A DNA stretch of 64,000 bases, from positions 424,352-488,351 of the forward strand of contig CAXAMN010025650.1 of NCBI GenBank assembly GCA_963970005.1, in the 5' to 3' direction. Position numbers and translations under genes: made by a program. Of this stretch, positions 20,663 through 31,883 are shown in pieces. Under the pieces are notes generated by a model. The model did not search any database. It was not told where the DNA came from and saw nothing but the letters and a program-made list of their open reading frames with translations. Each line of letters begins with the position of its first letter. Position 1 is the first letter of the stretch. The stretch is from Durusdinium trenchii (taxonomy: Eukaryota; Sar; Dinophyceae; Suessiales; Symbiodiniaceae).

Positions 20663-20985
20663 TTTTCCACACACATCCTTCTTTTCAAGCCATCTGCCTA
20701 TCAAAATCCCTTCGCTCTCGGGCCACCCGTGGTCTATTTTCTACCGAGTGTTCCTTGAAGTGGTAGCTGACGCTTTCCTCACCCTGTCTGAAATTTGGCT
20801 CCGACCTTTGCACTAGAAACTGAAGCAACATGTTCTAACTAACTATTGAGACCTGTGACTACTTGGCATGGAACACCCAGGCATGACATTGCCCAATGAT
20901 ACTATGGCTAGCAGCCGAGTAATTATGCAAGATTTTCGGGAACACTCAAACAAAACAATCAAGGCAGCGTCAAGGTTTTTGCCCC

Positions 20986-23935
20986 ATGGTGAAGTTGATG
21001 GACGATCAAGGTGAAGAAGCGGTTGTTGGCAGCCAGGGCTATTGGCTTGACTTCGGCGATTTTGTTTCAACCGCAGACCTTGATGCAGAACACATTGGAG
21101 AAATCGGTTTCCCCAGAGATTGGCCAAATGTTTACGGAACTAGCAAATCTTTGAAACAGTTGGTCGGGAAGAGAGGAAAGTGCGCTGGAAAGAAAGTGGG
21201 TGTTGTGCCTCTACCGGAAGCATCGCAGCTATCATTGGTGAATGGTCTGCAGTTTTATCCCCTTCAGAGCTTCTCAAATGCTGAAAAAGCTGCCAAAGTT
21301 GCTGGAATTGAAGTGGTTCGTGGATGGGCAGTTTACGAGCACCTTGACAAAGGTACCAGTGAAGCATTTCTAGCAGAACGCTTTTGGTGGAATGCCCTGT
21401 CTGATGGGACATGGGTGGATTTTACACCAAGGCCGGCAAGGTTCCAGGAGATGCTCTTAGCAGAGGCTGTTGATGGCGCTCCAAAGAGCAAGGAACCTTT
21501 GACAAGCCGCCAGCAAACTCTCATGCAGCGTTTGCTTTCACAGCGATTTCCAAGCTCAAATGACTCCAATGCATCCAGTCCTCCCCCACCGAAGGTGACC
21601 TCTCCTGCCTCAGCAGCTGTGACAGCGAAGGTCACCTCGAAAGTGCCTTCCAAGACGAAGACGCCAATCCCATCGTCGCACCTTGCGCCGAAGTCGTTGC
21701 AGGAACTCTGTCGTCGTGTACAGGCTGGTGAATTGGATGCCGTGAGGCAGCTGGATGAAAAGGTACGTGGAGACGATGAACTTTGTGTGCAAATTGCCAG
21801 TGAAGGCTTGGCTACACCGCTTTCCAAAATGCTTGGGGAATCCAAACATCAGGACGCAAAACATCAAAAACAGTCGCGAAGACTTTACCTTAAAGCATTT
21901 TATGACAAACAGACCTCAACAATTTGTTTCACTAACTGGCTTTAGTTTTCGTGTTTATTTACAAGAAAGAGTTGGGTAGGGCGCACCCACTCTAGGAGTA
22001 GCTACATGATATGAAAGGTGAACACTCCTGAGTAAGTGAACACTCCAGTCTATGATTTGGGCAAAATCAAATGAGTTGTGCCGAGGTTTTGACCCGCAGC
22101 CACTTGAGCATTGTCACACTGCTTTGCTCTGCCAGGAGTCCGCTTTGAAGTTGATGCTTCTTCTGACGGATGCTGGTGTCTCACAGAATGCGGACATTGG
22201 GACCGAGATGATTGCAGGTGGCGCTGTGCCGAAACTGACCCAGCTCCTTAGTGCAACAGACTCCTTCACGCAAGAAATGGCCGCAGCTGTCCTGGGCAAC
22301 CTTTGCCACGAGAGCCCTCCAAATCAAGACAAGTTAGCAGATGCTGGCATGTTTCAAAAGCTTGTGGATTTGCTATCCACAGCAGGAGGACCTGCTCAAG
22401 AGGCAGCATATGCAATATGGAATTTGACCGTGGGTCATGAAGAGAACAGTGATGCCATCGCTCGCCTGGGAGCAGTTCCAAAGTTGGCCGAGCTTCTGAA
22501 ATGCACATCCGACATTGCCCAAGAAAATGCCGCTGGAGCCCTCATGCACATCACCATCTCCCCAGTGGCACGTTCTGCGATCGGCAGTGCCATCCCAAAG
22601 CTCTGTGACCTTCTACAAGCAAGCTATGAGCCTGAAGTAAGCACCCAAGCGGCTGGTGCTTTGCTTAACTTGGCCAGTGATTCGTCCGAATATGCCAAGA
22701 TGATTGTAGCCAATGGAGCAGTGACTCACTTGGTGAACTTGGTAAAGGAAGGCCCTGATTTGGCTCGAGAATATTCTGCTGGAGCACTGATGAATTTGAC
22801 ACGAGGCGACATGGAGGTGGCCACCGCAGCCTCAAAGCTTGGAGCTATTCCTGCTTTGGCTGCACTACTTTCCAAGCCTTCGGGACACTCGGAGTCTCTT
22901 GGAGCCTTGGCGAACTTGGCAAGCGGTAGCTCAGAACGGCAGATTCAAATCTACAAGGCACAAGTCACACGGAAGACCGTGTCACTACTCAGTGATCAAG
23001 ACATTGATGTGAGAAGGTCTGCAGCGGCTTTGTTGATGAACCTGGGTCCACATCCAAAAATCAAAGAAAGAATTGTCGAAGCAGGTGCTCTCAAACCCTT
23101 GGCTAAAGCATTGAAAGATAGTGATGAAATCCTGAAGGAGCGCGCAGCAGGTGCGTTGGCAAACCTTTTCAATGACCATGCCAGCAATGTTCACGCAGGA
23201 TATCAGCAGGCTCCTGAGATGATTGGATCTTTGGTAGCTTTGATTCAAGAAACTGGGCTGTCTGAAGATGCAAAGCGTCAGGGTGCTCATGCTTTAGCAA
23301 TGTTGGCCGCAGAAGACGGCCCTTGTGATGCAGTTTGGCAAGCTGGTGCAGGTCAGCCCCTTCTGGCTCTGCTGAAGGATATGGTTGGTGAGGCAGCACT
23401 TGGCATCATGAATCTCTCTTGGAGGTGGACAGAAGTGAAAGCAGAGCTCGTCAAGTGTGGCACTCTGGAGTACTTGATGGACATGCTGCGGCTTGGTGAT
23501 GATTCAGCGAAAGAATATGCAGCAGGTGCTTTGATGAACCTGACGGCTGGATCTCCGGACAATGCTGAGAAAGCTGCACCAGCGGTGAAGGACTTGACGG
23601 AGTTGTTGAAATCAAAAGCCGTGCAGGCCGCCGAATGGGCAGCTGGTGCTTTAGCCAACATCACAAGATCGGCTGAGGCCACGCAGAAAACCGCCATTGA
23701 GCATGGTGCTGCCACGTCCATTGCAGCTTTGCTGCCAAAGGTCACTGCAAACGGCATGAGTCTCGTGGTTCTGGCTTTGGCATCGCTCGCTGACACACAA
23801 GCAGCAAGTGTGGCTAAAGCCCTTGGACCAGAAGCCAAGGCAAAGCTCAGAGATTTCCGGGATAGCAATAATCCAGATTTGGCAGAATACACCAAGGCCT
23901 TGATTGACAAGCTTGGCTCAAACTTTTCTTTATGA
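20986..23935 (+). CDS. armadillo-repeat protein, two exons, unknown N-terminal domain
   Basis: Exon 1 is 20986-21837 (284 codons) and exon 2 is 22136-23935 (599 codons plus TGA). They join in frame through a GA-AG intron: CTTGGG then GAATCC, and CTGCCAG then GAGTCC. The protein is 883 residues. Residues 1-170 hold an unrecognised domain (RDWPNVYGTSKSLKQLVGKR; ERFWWNALSDGTWVDFTPRP). Residues 185-235 are a Ser/Thr/Pro/Lys linker. From about 240 to the end there are some 13 armadillo repeats, e.g. LREYSAGALMNLT-type second helices (LAREYSAGALMNLT, LKERAAGALANLF, SAKEYAAGALMNLT). ARM solenoids bind protein partners; the partner is unknown. Exon 2 runs 1.8 kb without an intron, a sharp contrast to the VIPP1 gene. 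The frame is open upstream of the ATG to 20923. A second ATG frame starting at 20904 (MASSRVIMQDFREHSNKTI) may mark an upstream exon, so the start is provisional. Confidence 0.85.
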
Positions 23936-25332
23936 TGCGTCGCAGCAAAAAGTTGCGTATGGCCTGTTTGCTCCTTCATTGAGTGCTCATCGTTTTGTTG
24001 TTTTGTTGTTTTGTGAATGAAATGTAGCAAGCAGGCTGAAGGAAGGTGAGAATGAAAGTGTATACGCGTCGCAAGCCGAAACATCACGTGAACTGCAAAC
24101 TCCATCACCTCACCGAGATCACAACAAACCGCGAACAGACTCCATCACTCCGAAGGGCCATGGCGTTAAACTGGCTGGTGGAAGTGCGAGGTGGGGACCT
24201 CGGGTCCCGCTGCTGCGGAGAAGGCCCTGAGCGTTTGGTCCAAGGTGTGCAGATGACCTGGTGTGAGTATAAGGCTCTGCGAGCAGAGGCGGCGGCCGTG
24301 GCTGTTAGGCAGTAAGAAGAAATGGTCCCACAGTAGAAATCAAGCAGATCATTTTTAGGGGGTACATTTTTCAATCACGGTCTGCTTACCACTGCCTTTT
24401 TTTCCCATTGATTGCCAACATATAAAGTCTGCTAAGCGCGCTGATATCTCAAGTGTGAACATGCTGAAGGAGAGATAGTTCCGGAGATAGATGGAGATAG
24501 ATAGGTGGTGTTGTAGAAAGCAAAGAACAATTAGAAAAGTGAAGGAAGGTGCATGAAATGGCAAGGAATGGACACTGGAAGTGTGAACCAAGAAGGTGAA
24601 GGGAAAAGAAAGGGCCGTTTCAAAGGGCAGGGGCTTCAAATTCTTCCGGAAGCAGAAGGATAGGTTGAGAGTTGCTAAAGCCACACGATGAAGGGAGGGG
24701 AAGGGGTAAAATACGATGATGTGGGAGCCCTGGTAAGCAGATTGAGCATCTGTTTGGTGCAAGTGCAAGTATCCCACAAAATTAGAGCGCAGGAACTGCG
24801 AAGCTTTTTTCCCCATTGCCGTGTCCATCTCTGTTCGGCGCTGTTTCCATCCAGGCTCTGTACTGCGCCGCAAATTCTATCTCTCCCATGCAATCATGGA
24901 GGGCACTCGTTTTGGATCAGTCATATTTAGTAGCTGGGAATTATATATATGTGTGTTTTGGAGAAACGACATATTTAAACATGCACAGCACAACCTTCTG
25001 TGCAGCTGCTTATTGCGCTACCTTTTCTTCACACTCTCCTCAAACATACCCTTAAATGCCCAGAAATGGGGGGGTAGGCGTTGCCCTTAGCAGATAAATT
25101 TCTGCATACAAAGCGCCAATGTCTATAGTTCAGTTGATGTCCCAGATCTCAGTCTCAGGAGGCAGCAAGAAACCACAGAAGGCTGAACCGTCTCAAAGAG
25201 GCTCGGTCATAGGCTGTCTGAGAAGTCTAGAACTGTCTCCGCCACCTTTCTCTCTCCGCGACCAGGCCATCCAAATGCTGGAAAAGGCGAAGGTGCAGCC
25301 GGGTTAAACGACGCGCCACGTGTGAGCGCCAA
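23936..25332. other. no supported gene
   Basis: 24046-24315 (+) and 24105-24374 (-) are overlapping frames with no motif. 24460-24700 is purine-rich. No repeat family or splice-framed exon recognised. Confidence 0.5.
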
Positions 25333-25708
25333 GAGTGTCCCACCAGAGTGTCCCACAAGAGTGTCCTACAAGAGTGTCCTACTTACAAGAGTGTCCCGTA
25401 AGAGTGACCCAGAACAGTGTCCTGTAAGAGTGACCCACAAGAGTGTCCTACAAGAGTGTCTCGCAAGAGTGTCCCACATGAGCGTCCCAGAAGAGTGTCC
25501 GACAAGAGTGTCCCACAAGAGTGTCCCACAAGAGTGACCCATAAGAGTGTCCTACAAGAGTGTCCCTGAAGAGTGTCCCAGAAGAGTGCCCTAGAAGAGT
25601 GTCCCACAAGATTGTTGCGTGAGAGTGTCCCACAAGAGTGACCCACAAGAGTTTCCTACAAGAGTGACCCACAAGAGTGTCCCACAAGAGTGTCCTACAA
25701 GAGTGTCA
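25333..25708. repeat. 13-bp minisatellite, about 28 copies
   Basis: Consensus GAGTGTCCCACAA. Units stay in register across 376 bp apart from one 4-base insertion near 25382. Common variants are GAGTGACCCACAA and GAGTGTCCTACAA. Because 13 is not a multiple of three, the short ORFs on both strands here are by-products of the array. Confidence 0.95.
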
Positions 25709-26003
25709 TTTGGACATATGCAGCTTTTCGATCGTGCTTGCATTCGGGTTCGTGGGCTCCATCTTGTTTTTTGACTGGGTTGCCTGACCGTAGGAGACTT
25801 TCATCTTAGTGGTGATTCGTGGTGACTGGACGTAACGAGGTAACTTGGAACTGCAAACGGTTGCAACAGAACCAGTTTTGAGAATGAATGTGCATAAGCT
25901 GACAGCTCGGATTGATCCTGGCCAAAAAGGGTGTGTTTTTTTCTTGTGAGGTGTTTGCTTCTGTTGCTTCTTTGTGTTTTACTCACACCATTTACGGATT
26001 TGT

Positions 26004-26668
26004 CCCCGCTATCGGAGAAGACCCAAGACGGAGTTGAAGGGCCAGAATCACCAAGCCCAAGCAAGTCAGAGGAGAAAGACCTTGCACGATTGACTGTACT
26101 AGAGTTACTAGACTCTACTTTCCTACTTTCTCAGTAGAGCAGAGATAGTGCAAGCAGAATCTTATATAAAGGGACTGACAATTATACATATATAACAGTA
26201 TATATAACGTATTACAACTATTGTCCGTCCAATACTGACCCTTCAATAGCCTTCAATGACAGGTGTAGCTTGTGGCCGGCTGTGTGTGTTTGCTTGTGAG
26301 TGTTCCTTGGCATTCATGTCCCAATCTTAGCAGTCAGGGAAAGACTGAAGACAAAGGGGCCGAATCGCCAAACCCAAGCAAGCCACAAGAGGAAGACACT
26401 TGCACGCCTAAGTGTGCTACATGCTATTTTGATGCGTCTTGATACCAGATCCCGGCACTTGTGGCAAGATGGCAACGTATCAAGGGTGAAGCACATGTAT
26501 CGTACTAATCATAGTTTGCTCGTGGAATGAACAGTTTACTTGTGCCGTGAGTTTGTTTGTGAGCTGTCGCATTTTGATCTCCAGGAAAAGACGGAAGAGA
26601 ACGGCGAAGGGTCCGAATCACCAATCGCAAGCAAACCGCAAGAGAAGGAAGCTTGCATGTCTTAGAGT
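26004..26668 (+). CDS. three tandem paralogous acidic exons of an unknown gene
   Basis: Three exon-like segments share a peptide pattern: 26004-26090 (EKTQDGVEGPESPSPSKSEE), 26336-26402 (GKTEDKGAESPNPSKPQEED) and 26584-26667 (EKTEENGEGSESPIASKPQE, then TAG). The third follows a clean TCTCCAG acceptor. Flanking intron-like sequence is also shared (GTGTGTTTGCTTGTGAG-like upstream; CTTGCACG or CTTGCATG followed by a similar stretch downstream), so whole exon-plus-intron blocks were duplicated. They are probably a repetitive acidic, Ser/Pro-rich linker of a larger protein that may continue to 28.9 kb. No family recognised. Confidence 0.5.
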
Positions 26669-27180
26669 GGATTCTATTTTCCGGGTTGAGCAGGGCAACT
26701 GATGGGTTCGAACTGTTGTTTCATCTTGACATTTCCCAGATTGTTTATATCTCATCAACATGGAGAGGTCTGTAAAGTCAATGAGTCAATATCACGGAAT
26801 GTTGAAGACTTGTTTTGGAACACCTTCATCAAAGCTTAAGCAGAAAGTTCTACATGTTCCAACGCTCCCATGATTTCCCTGTTTTGAACAACTCGCCGAT
26901 AGACTTTTTGTAATTTTCCTATATCTTTCTAACTCTTAGTCGTAGTCGTAGTCTGTTTCAGATCAGCATTTGCTGCAGCGGGCTCTCATAAGATCAAACA
27001 TCGGCAGCGTTGCTTCGTATAGTCTTCTCTCAGAGACTGGCAGAGATGGTACCGATAGGAAGCCTCTTTGGTCACACCGGAGCAGCCAGGACGGCGTTTT
27101 TGCACAGTGAAACTCTTTGGACGGGTTCAATGACTGGAAACCAGGGAGTGAAGGGGTCTAGGCACAGCAGCCCGCCTTTT
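26669..27180. other. intron-like, nothing recognised
   Basis: AT-rich, with no exon-like frame that I can support. Confidence 0.4.
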
Positions 27181-27342
27181 TGGGGGTAAGGGCATGCCAA
27201 CTCTTCCGCCAAGGAAGTTGAGAAGTCAGACGTGGCCCCATCTCCCACCGATACTTGGCGCAGGGAATCGTTCGATTTCTTCCTTTTCAGAGGCAAAGAT
27301 CGGAAGAGGTCTAAACAACCACAGCAACCCACGGATGTTTGA
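27181..27342 (+). CDS. possible further exon(s) of the acidic Ser/Pro gene
   Basis: The frame reads SSAKEVEKSDVAPSPTDTWR up to about 27290. An AG at 27289-27290 (TTTTCAG) could then open GKDRKRSKQPQQPTDV. The EK.D...SP.. pattern resembles the three exons upstream. Weak evidence. Confidence 0.25.
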
Positions 27343-28193
27343 TGTGTTTTGATGTGGTTCTTGATGTTTTAAGTACTTTTCGACAATCCAGAGATGGTTG
27401 AGGAACAGCACTTTGGTTGCTACATTTGGCACGGTCTGCAGGAAGGGGGCACGCAAATGAAGTCAAGTCTCCTTGTTCTACACAGGCCATATATATATAT
27501 AACCAAAAGGATTTGAGTTGTTTGTTGCCAGTTTCTCTCCCTACCCAACTCTTTGCCACAGTCCAAAGGATTGGATGTGGGCTGTTTGTGTGTCAGTTTA
27601 CCCAAACATGTGTTTCCCAGATCATAAAGAATTCATCTTCGCATTATTGAACAACTTTGGCCACTCACCTCCAAAACTACATGTAAACATGATGTAAATA
27701 GGTTTACACGGTTTACATGTTCTTTCAGCGGGTCGACACCGTGTGCTCTCCGGGCTCAGGCCACAACTGTGAGCGAAACGGACAAGGCAGAACGCCTGGC
27801 GTGCGAACTCAACGGATTGATTTGAAGCCACAAAGGGAAGTTGGAACAACTTATTGAGTGTGAACTCACTCAACTTTGTGGTATAAGGATCACTGCAGGT
27901 CACGCTTGAGGGTACTGCTCAAGTAGACACAGTTTGGTCAAATCTTGAGCAAGTATATTTAATGCTGCCAATCATTTGCAACCGGTTCCTGTCATGTTGC
28001 TTCAAGTTAAACAATTGTCCGTTGACTTTGCATGAATTCGTCCCACCATCACTCTAAGTGTGCTGTCCTTGCTGCAAGCCACAACCGCACAGAGCTGGAT
28101 AGTTCATTTGAGTCAAGGAAGTACCCTAGGATACCCTAGGTGTTCGAAGCTTCAACACCACTGTCTCCTTCACTTCTTAGTCAGAGTCGTGCA

Positions 28194-28383
28194 GGAGACG
28201 ACTGCGGAGCCAAAGAAGGAACACGAACATCATTTGGAACACGAAGATGGAGAGCTCCACGAATTTAACGAGACGGCACATCTAATGGAGCTGGAAGCCG
28301 AAGAGGAAGAGGAACATGTGCACTCTCAGGACCTCAAGCTGCGCAATAATTCTCGAAGAAAAGTGAAAAGTGATTATAATTGA
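28194..28383 (+). CDS. His/Glu-rich acidic exon
   Basis: A GTCGTGCAG acceptor leads into EPKKEHEHHLEHEDGELHEF and LMELEAEEEEEHVHSQDLKL, ending in a basic NNSRRKVKSDYN and TGA. The composition is strongly non-random and suits a disordered acidic region. The final codons could be intron read-through. It probably belongs to the same gene as the exon at 28747. Confidence 0.45.
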
Positions 28384-28746
28384 TTTTAGTTTATATGCTA
28401 TAGATTATGGCTATAAGTGCGATTAAGTTAGACATGTCTTGCCCAGAAGTGTTCACCGCAAGCGTCTTTCTCACTTTTTGTCATGTCTCTGTGGCGCAAC
28501 CTGCCTAAAGTTTTGGTCGAGCACAGCTACCAAACGCCACCATGTCGCCCCCTCACACAACAAACAGCTCGAGTGGCTTGCGTATAAGGTTTCTAAGCCA
28601 CTGCATTTAATCCATGAGCAGTGCTTTGAGCTGATTCTCGACGGTCCAGATAGTTGTTCGTCCCCATCCGTGTGCCACAGCCTCGGGCTTAGACATCGAG
28701 CATAATTGACCAAATGTGTTGTTGTTTCACCTAGCCGTATTTGCAG

Positions 28747-28830
28747 GAAAAGGAAGAGGAGCCCCAGAAAGAGGAGGCGTGGTTGGAGTTTGATGGATGG
28801 CTGCGTCCGACAGTCCGACAACTGACTGTG
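28747..28830 (+). CDS. Glu-rich exon, EKEEEPQKEEAW
   Basis: A TTTGCAG acceptor is followed by EKEEEPQKEEAWLEFDGWLR and PTVRQL. It shares the acidic style of 28194-28383, so both may come from one transcript. The 3' limit is unclear. Confidence 0.4.
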
Positions 28831-28936
28831 GGTTCATCGGGGTTCATGTGGGATTGTACGGCGAATCGATCTTTTCTTTTCATGTCAGTGTTCGGATGTG
28901 TTTCTTGATAGGTGCTTTGCCTGGGAGGCCAAACCA

Positions 28937-29048
28937 AACTAGACGACGGTTGGCCCGAGAGCGAGACATGTGATTGTCCAGCACTGTCGAAAAGATATAT
29001 AGAAAGAGAGAAAGAGAGAGTGGATGTGAAGGAGTGACAATGTGGATG
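28937..29048 (+). repeat. left arm of a 112-bp inverted repeat pair
   Basis: The reverse complement of 36415-36526 with 5 mismatches in 112 bp. It begins AACTAGACGACGGTTGGCCC and ends in a GA-rich stretch and GTGACAATGTGGATG. The two arms face each other 7.4 kb apart around the minus-strand transposon-like unit. Confidence 0.9.
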
Positions 29049-29340
29049 CGCAGGTGCGATATAGATCTGTAGATGTATGGAGGTGGAGAGGTAGATTTGT
29101 GGATGTGAGCGCGCGAAGATGTAAATGCACAAAGGCGAGAGAAAAGATATGTAGAAAGAAAGAAAGAAAGAAAGAAAGACAGGACAGATGTCAAGGAGCG
29201 ACAGTGTGGATGTACAGATGTGATATAGATGTGCAGATGTGTGGGTGTGGTGAGGTGGAGAGGTAGATCTGCGGATGTGAGCGTGTCAAGATGTAAATGT
29301 AGAGAGGTGAGGGGGTGTAGACGTAGATGCGTCGATGCAA
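29049..29340. repeat. degenerate GATGTG-rich repeats and (GAAA)n
   Basis: Loose repeats of GTGGATGTGAGCGNG and AGATGTAAATG (29098-29130, 29272-29300) with a (GAAA) run at 29154-29178. No coding sense. Confidence 0.65.
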
Positions 29341-29574
29341 CGGCAGCGCAACGTCAAGAGGTTCAAATAGAACTGAAGAACGTACATTTCACACTGAAGT
29401 TGCCACGAACATGGCGATCTGAGAGTAAACGACTTCACGATCATGACAAGCGACTCGTGTGTTCCAAGCGAACATCGTTTGTCATGAAGGTGAAGTACAC
29501 ACATACTAACGTCACGATGGCTCTTTTTGTGGCAGCCGCGGATTATGCGTCGTTTGAGCGATGGTGTCGTAGGT

Positions 29575-30165
29575 TCGTACTAAAGTTGTACTACCAAGTC
29601 CCCAGTTCTCATCTTCCAGGTCCCCAGACACTCCGCGTACTAAAGTTTTACTACAAAGTCGCCAGTTCTCATCTTCCAGCTCCCCAGCTACTCCGCGTAC
29701 TACAGTTGTACTACAAAGTCGCCAGTTCTCATCTTCCAGCTCCCCAGATACTCCGCATACTACAGTTGTACTACAAAGTCGCCAGTTCTCATCTTCCAGC
29801 TCCCCAGATACTCCGCGTACTAAAGTTGTACTACAAAGTCGCCAGTTCTCATCTTCCAGCTCCCCAGATACTCCTCGTACTAAAGTTTTACTACGGTTCT
29901 CATCTTCCAGCTCCCCAGATACTCCTCGCGCTAAAGTTTTACTACAGAGTCGCCAGTTCTCATCTTCCAGCTCCCCAGCTACTCCGCGTACTACAGTTGT
30001 ACTAGCAGCTCACCAGTTCTCATCTTCCAGCTCCCCAGATACTCCGCGCACTAAAGTTTTACTACAAAGTCGCCAGTTCTCAGCTTCCAGCTCCCCAGCC
30101 AGTCCGCGTACTACAGTTGTACTAGCAAGTCGCCAGTTCTCATCTTCCAGCTCCCCAGATACGCG
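29575..30165. repeat. 60-bp tandem array, about 10 copies
   Basis: The core contains CAGTTCTCATCTTCCAGCTC followed by CCCAGATACTCCGCGTAC. The first five copies are exactly 60 bp apart and later ones carry small deletions. 60 bp is 20 codons, so the + strand stays open through the array (repeat YYKVASSHLPAPQ). I treat that reading as a by-product. Confidence 0.93.
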
Positions 30166-30169
30166 CGCG

Positions 30170-30690
30170 CATGGGACTCATCGCCTGTCGTCTGCGTTTC
30201 GCGCGCGCGACACGCACGATCTTCGCAGAGGGTTGCCCGCGAGCAGGACAAATCGCGCTCTCGCCTGCATTTCGCGCACTTGACACGCACGATCTCCGCA
30301 GAGGGTTGCGCCGGACCGGGTCAAAACGCACTCTCGCCTGCATTTCGCGCACTCGACACGCACGATCTCCGCAGAGGGTTGCGCCGGACAAAACCAAATC
30401 GCGCTCTCGCCTGCATTTCGCGCCCGCGACGCGCACGATCTCCGCAGAGGGTTGCCCGCGACTGGGTCAAAATGCACTCTCGCCTGCGTTTCGCGCCCTC
30501 GACACGCACGATCTCCGCAGAGGGTTGCGCCGGACCGGGTCAAATCGCACTCTCGCCTGCATTTCGCGCCCTCGACACGCACGATCTGGGCAGAGGGTTG
30601 CACCGGACCGGGTCAAATCGCACTCTCGCCTGCATTTCGCTCCCTCGACACGCACGATCTGCGCAGAGGGTTGCGTTTCGTGGCGCTCTG
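30170..30690. repeat. 73-bp GC-rich tandem array, 7 copies
   Basis: Copies of CACGATCTCCGCAGAGGGTT start at 30215, 30288, 30361, 30434, 30507, 30580 and 30653, exactly 73 bp apart. The unit also contains CACTCTCGCCTGCATTTCGC. Since 73 is one more than a multiple of 3, each copy shifts frame, giving long misleading ORFs on both strands. Confidence 0.95.
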
Positions 30691-30999
30691 GCGGCATTGC
30701 CCCCGGCCTTAAGAGAGAAAGTTAAGAAGAGCGAGAGGTGAAGATGTGAGATGTAGATGTGAGGATGTGAAGATGAGGGAGATGTAGATGTGCAGAGTGC
30801 AGATATGATACCCTCAACTACTTAGGGTCTGGAATCGGTGCACCCCTAGGTGCTGGGACTGAAAGGTCTAAGATGGTTTCATGATCATTGTAGACCCTCA
30901 AGCTTGAGTATGTTAGACCCTCAACACGGATATCGGTGGACCGACCTCATTGTACTGTATTTGAACAATAGAGCTGCAGGAACTTGATGTCAGACCTCT
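30691..30999. other. no supported gene
   Basis: Downstream of the 73-bp array. GATGTGNAGATGTGA-like repeats at 30741-30800 resemble those at 29.1 kb, placing similar sequence on both sides of the tandem arrays. Confidence 0.5.
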
Positions 31000-31883
31000 T
31001 TAAAAAAATACGTTGTTTGAAACACCTTCAACAGAAACACCTTCAACAGAACACCTTAGTCCTATGCTGTGAGAGTTGAGCCTTGTCTTTCTGCGGTCTG
31101 ATATACCTAGGTGGGCACATTGGGTTTGGGAGCACCCAAAGTTGCGCTTAAGATGGTATGTGCGGGCCTGCGCCGGCAAATCGCCCTCGTATCCGACAAA
31201 CACAATATAGAATTCCTGGCCAGAACTCTCACACGCAACTGGATGGTCAAACACAGACCTTGCTTGATTTGCAAAATGCTGTGCCAACTCATCGAGTACT
31301 TTGTTCCCTTTTTCAAACCGCCATGACATTCTTTGTAGGCTTCGTGCGTGATGCAGCTCCAGAAAAAGTACCGGTCCCAACTAGCCCCGCTGGATGCCAA
31401 AATTGGACCCCAGGAGAATTGATAGACAGGACTCTTCCTCAAACCTGTACCCTCGTCGCTGTGAATCTTCGCAGGAATGCATTGGTGCAAGTGCCTGCTG
31501 TGGCTGCTAAACACATCGTGGGATGGATACAGGTTTTCAATCGCAGACCAAAAGCAACGCAACTGATCCTGAAACTTTGTCACCTCTTGCCCAGCTAGGA
31601 GTTTCCCAGGCCAGTGTTGCAATAAATATTCCGCAACCGTTCTGATGTCCAAGCGCTTATAGCCCAGTGAAGGGAGATCTATCACACTTGGAGTTACCTG
31701 TAAGCAGACACCAATGTTGATCACTTGTTGCGAAAACATACTTTCCTTGTCTGCTTTTGCTTGATGCGCATACCCCAGTTGCATCAGCTCAACTTGTCCT
31801 TGAATCCCTGGAATAATTGTTTGCGCCTGCAAGAGTGCAGTCTCTGCTGCTTTCGCGGCTGAGTGAGCCTCAGATACACACAT
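31000..31883 (-). pseudogene. transposase-like fragment, frameshifted
   Basis: One frame (31883 to about 31330) includes CIPAKIHSDEGTGLRKSPVY and GPILASSGASWDRYFFWS. The sense then continues in another frame (LDELAQHFANQ; GQEFYIVFVGYEGDLPAQAR; TYHLKRNFGCSQTQCAHLGI). The IHSDEGTGLRKSP and GYEGDLPAQAR.YHLKRNFGC blocks recall a transposase family that I associate with dinoflagellate genomes, but I cannot name its superfamily with confidence. It has at least one frameshift and no intact ends. A fragment that may be the downstream part of a related protein sits at 45761-46564. Confidence 0.45.

Noticed and set aside
23353..24108. 251-codon minus-strand ORF
   Set aside because: Antisense to the armadillo repeats, whose sense-strand repeat pattern is unmistakable.
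25333..25708. CRISPR-like appearance of regular short repeats
   Set aside because: Units are contiguous 13-mers with no spacers, in a eukaryotic context.
29229..30005. 258-codon + strand ORF
   Set aside because: Most of it is the 60-bp tandem array; it stays open only because the unit is 20 codons.
30171..30741. Long ORFs on both strands (up to 184 codons)
   Set aside because: By-products of the 73-bp GC-rich array, which is open in several frames and shifts frame at each copy.
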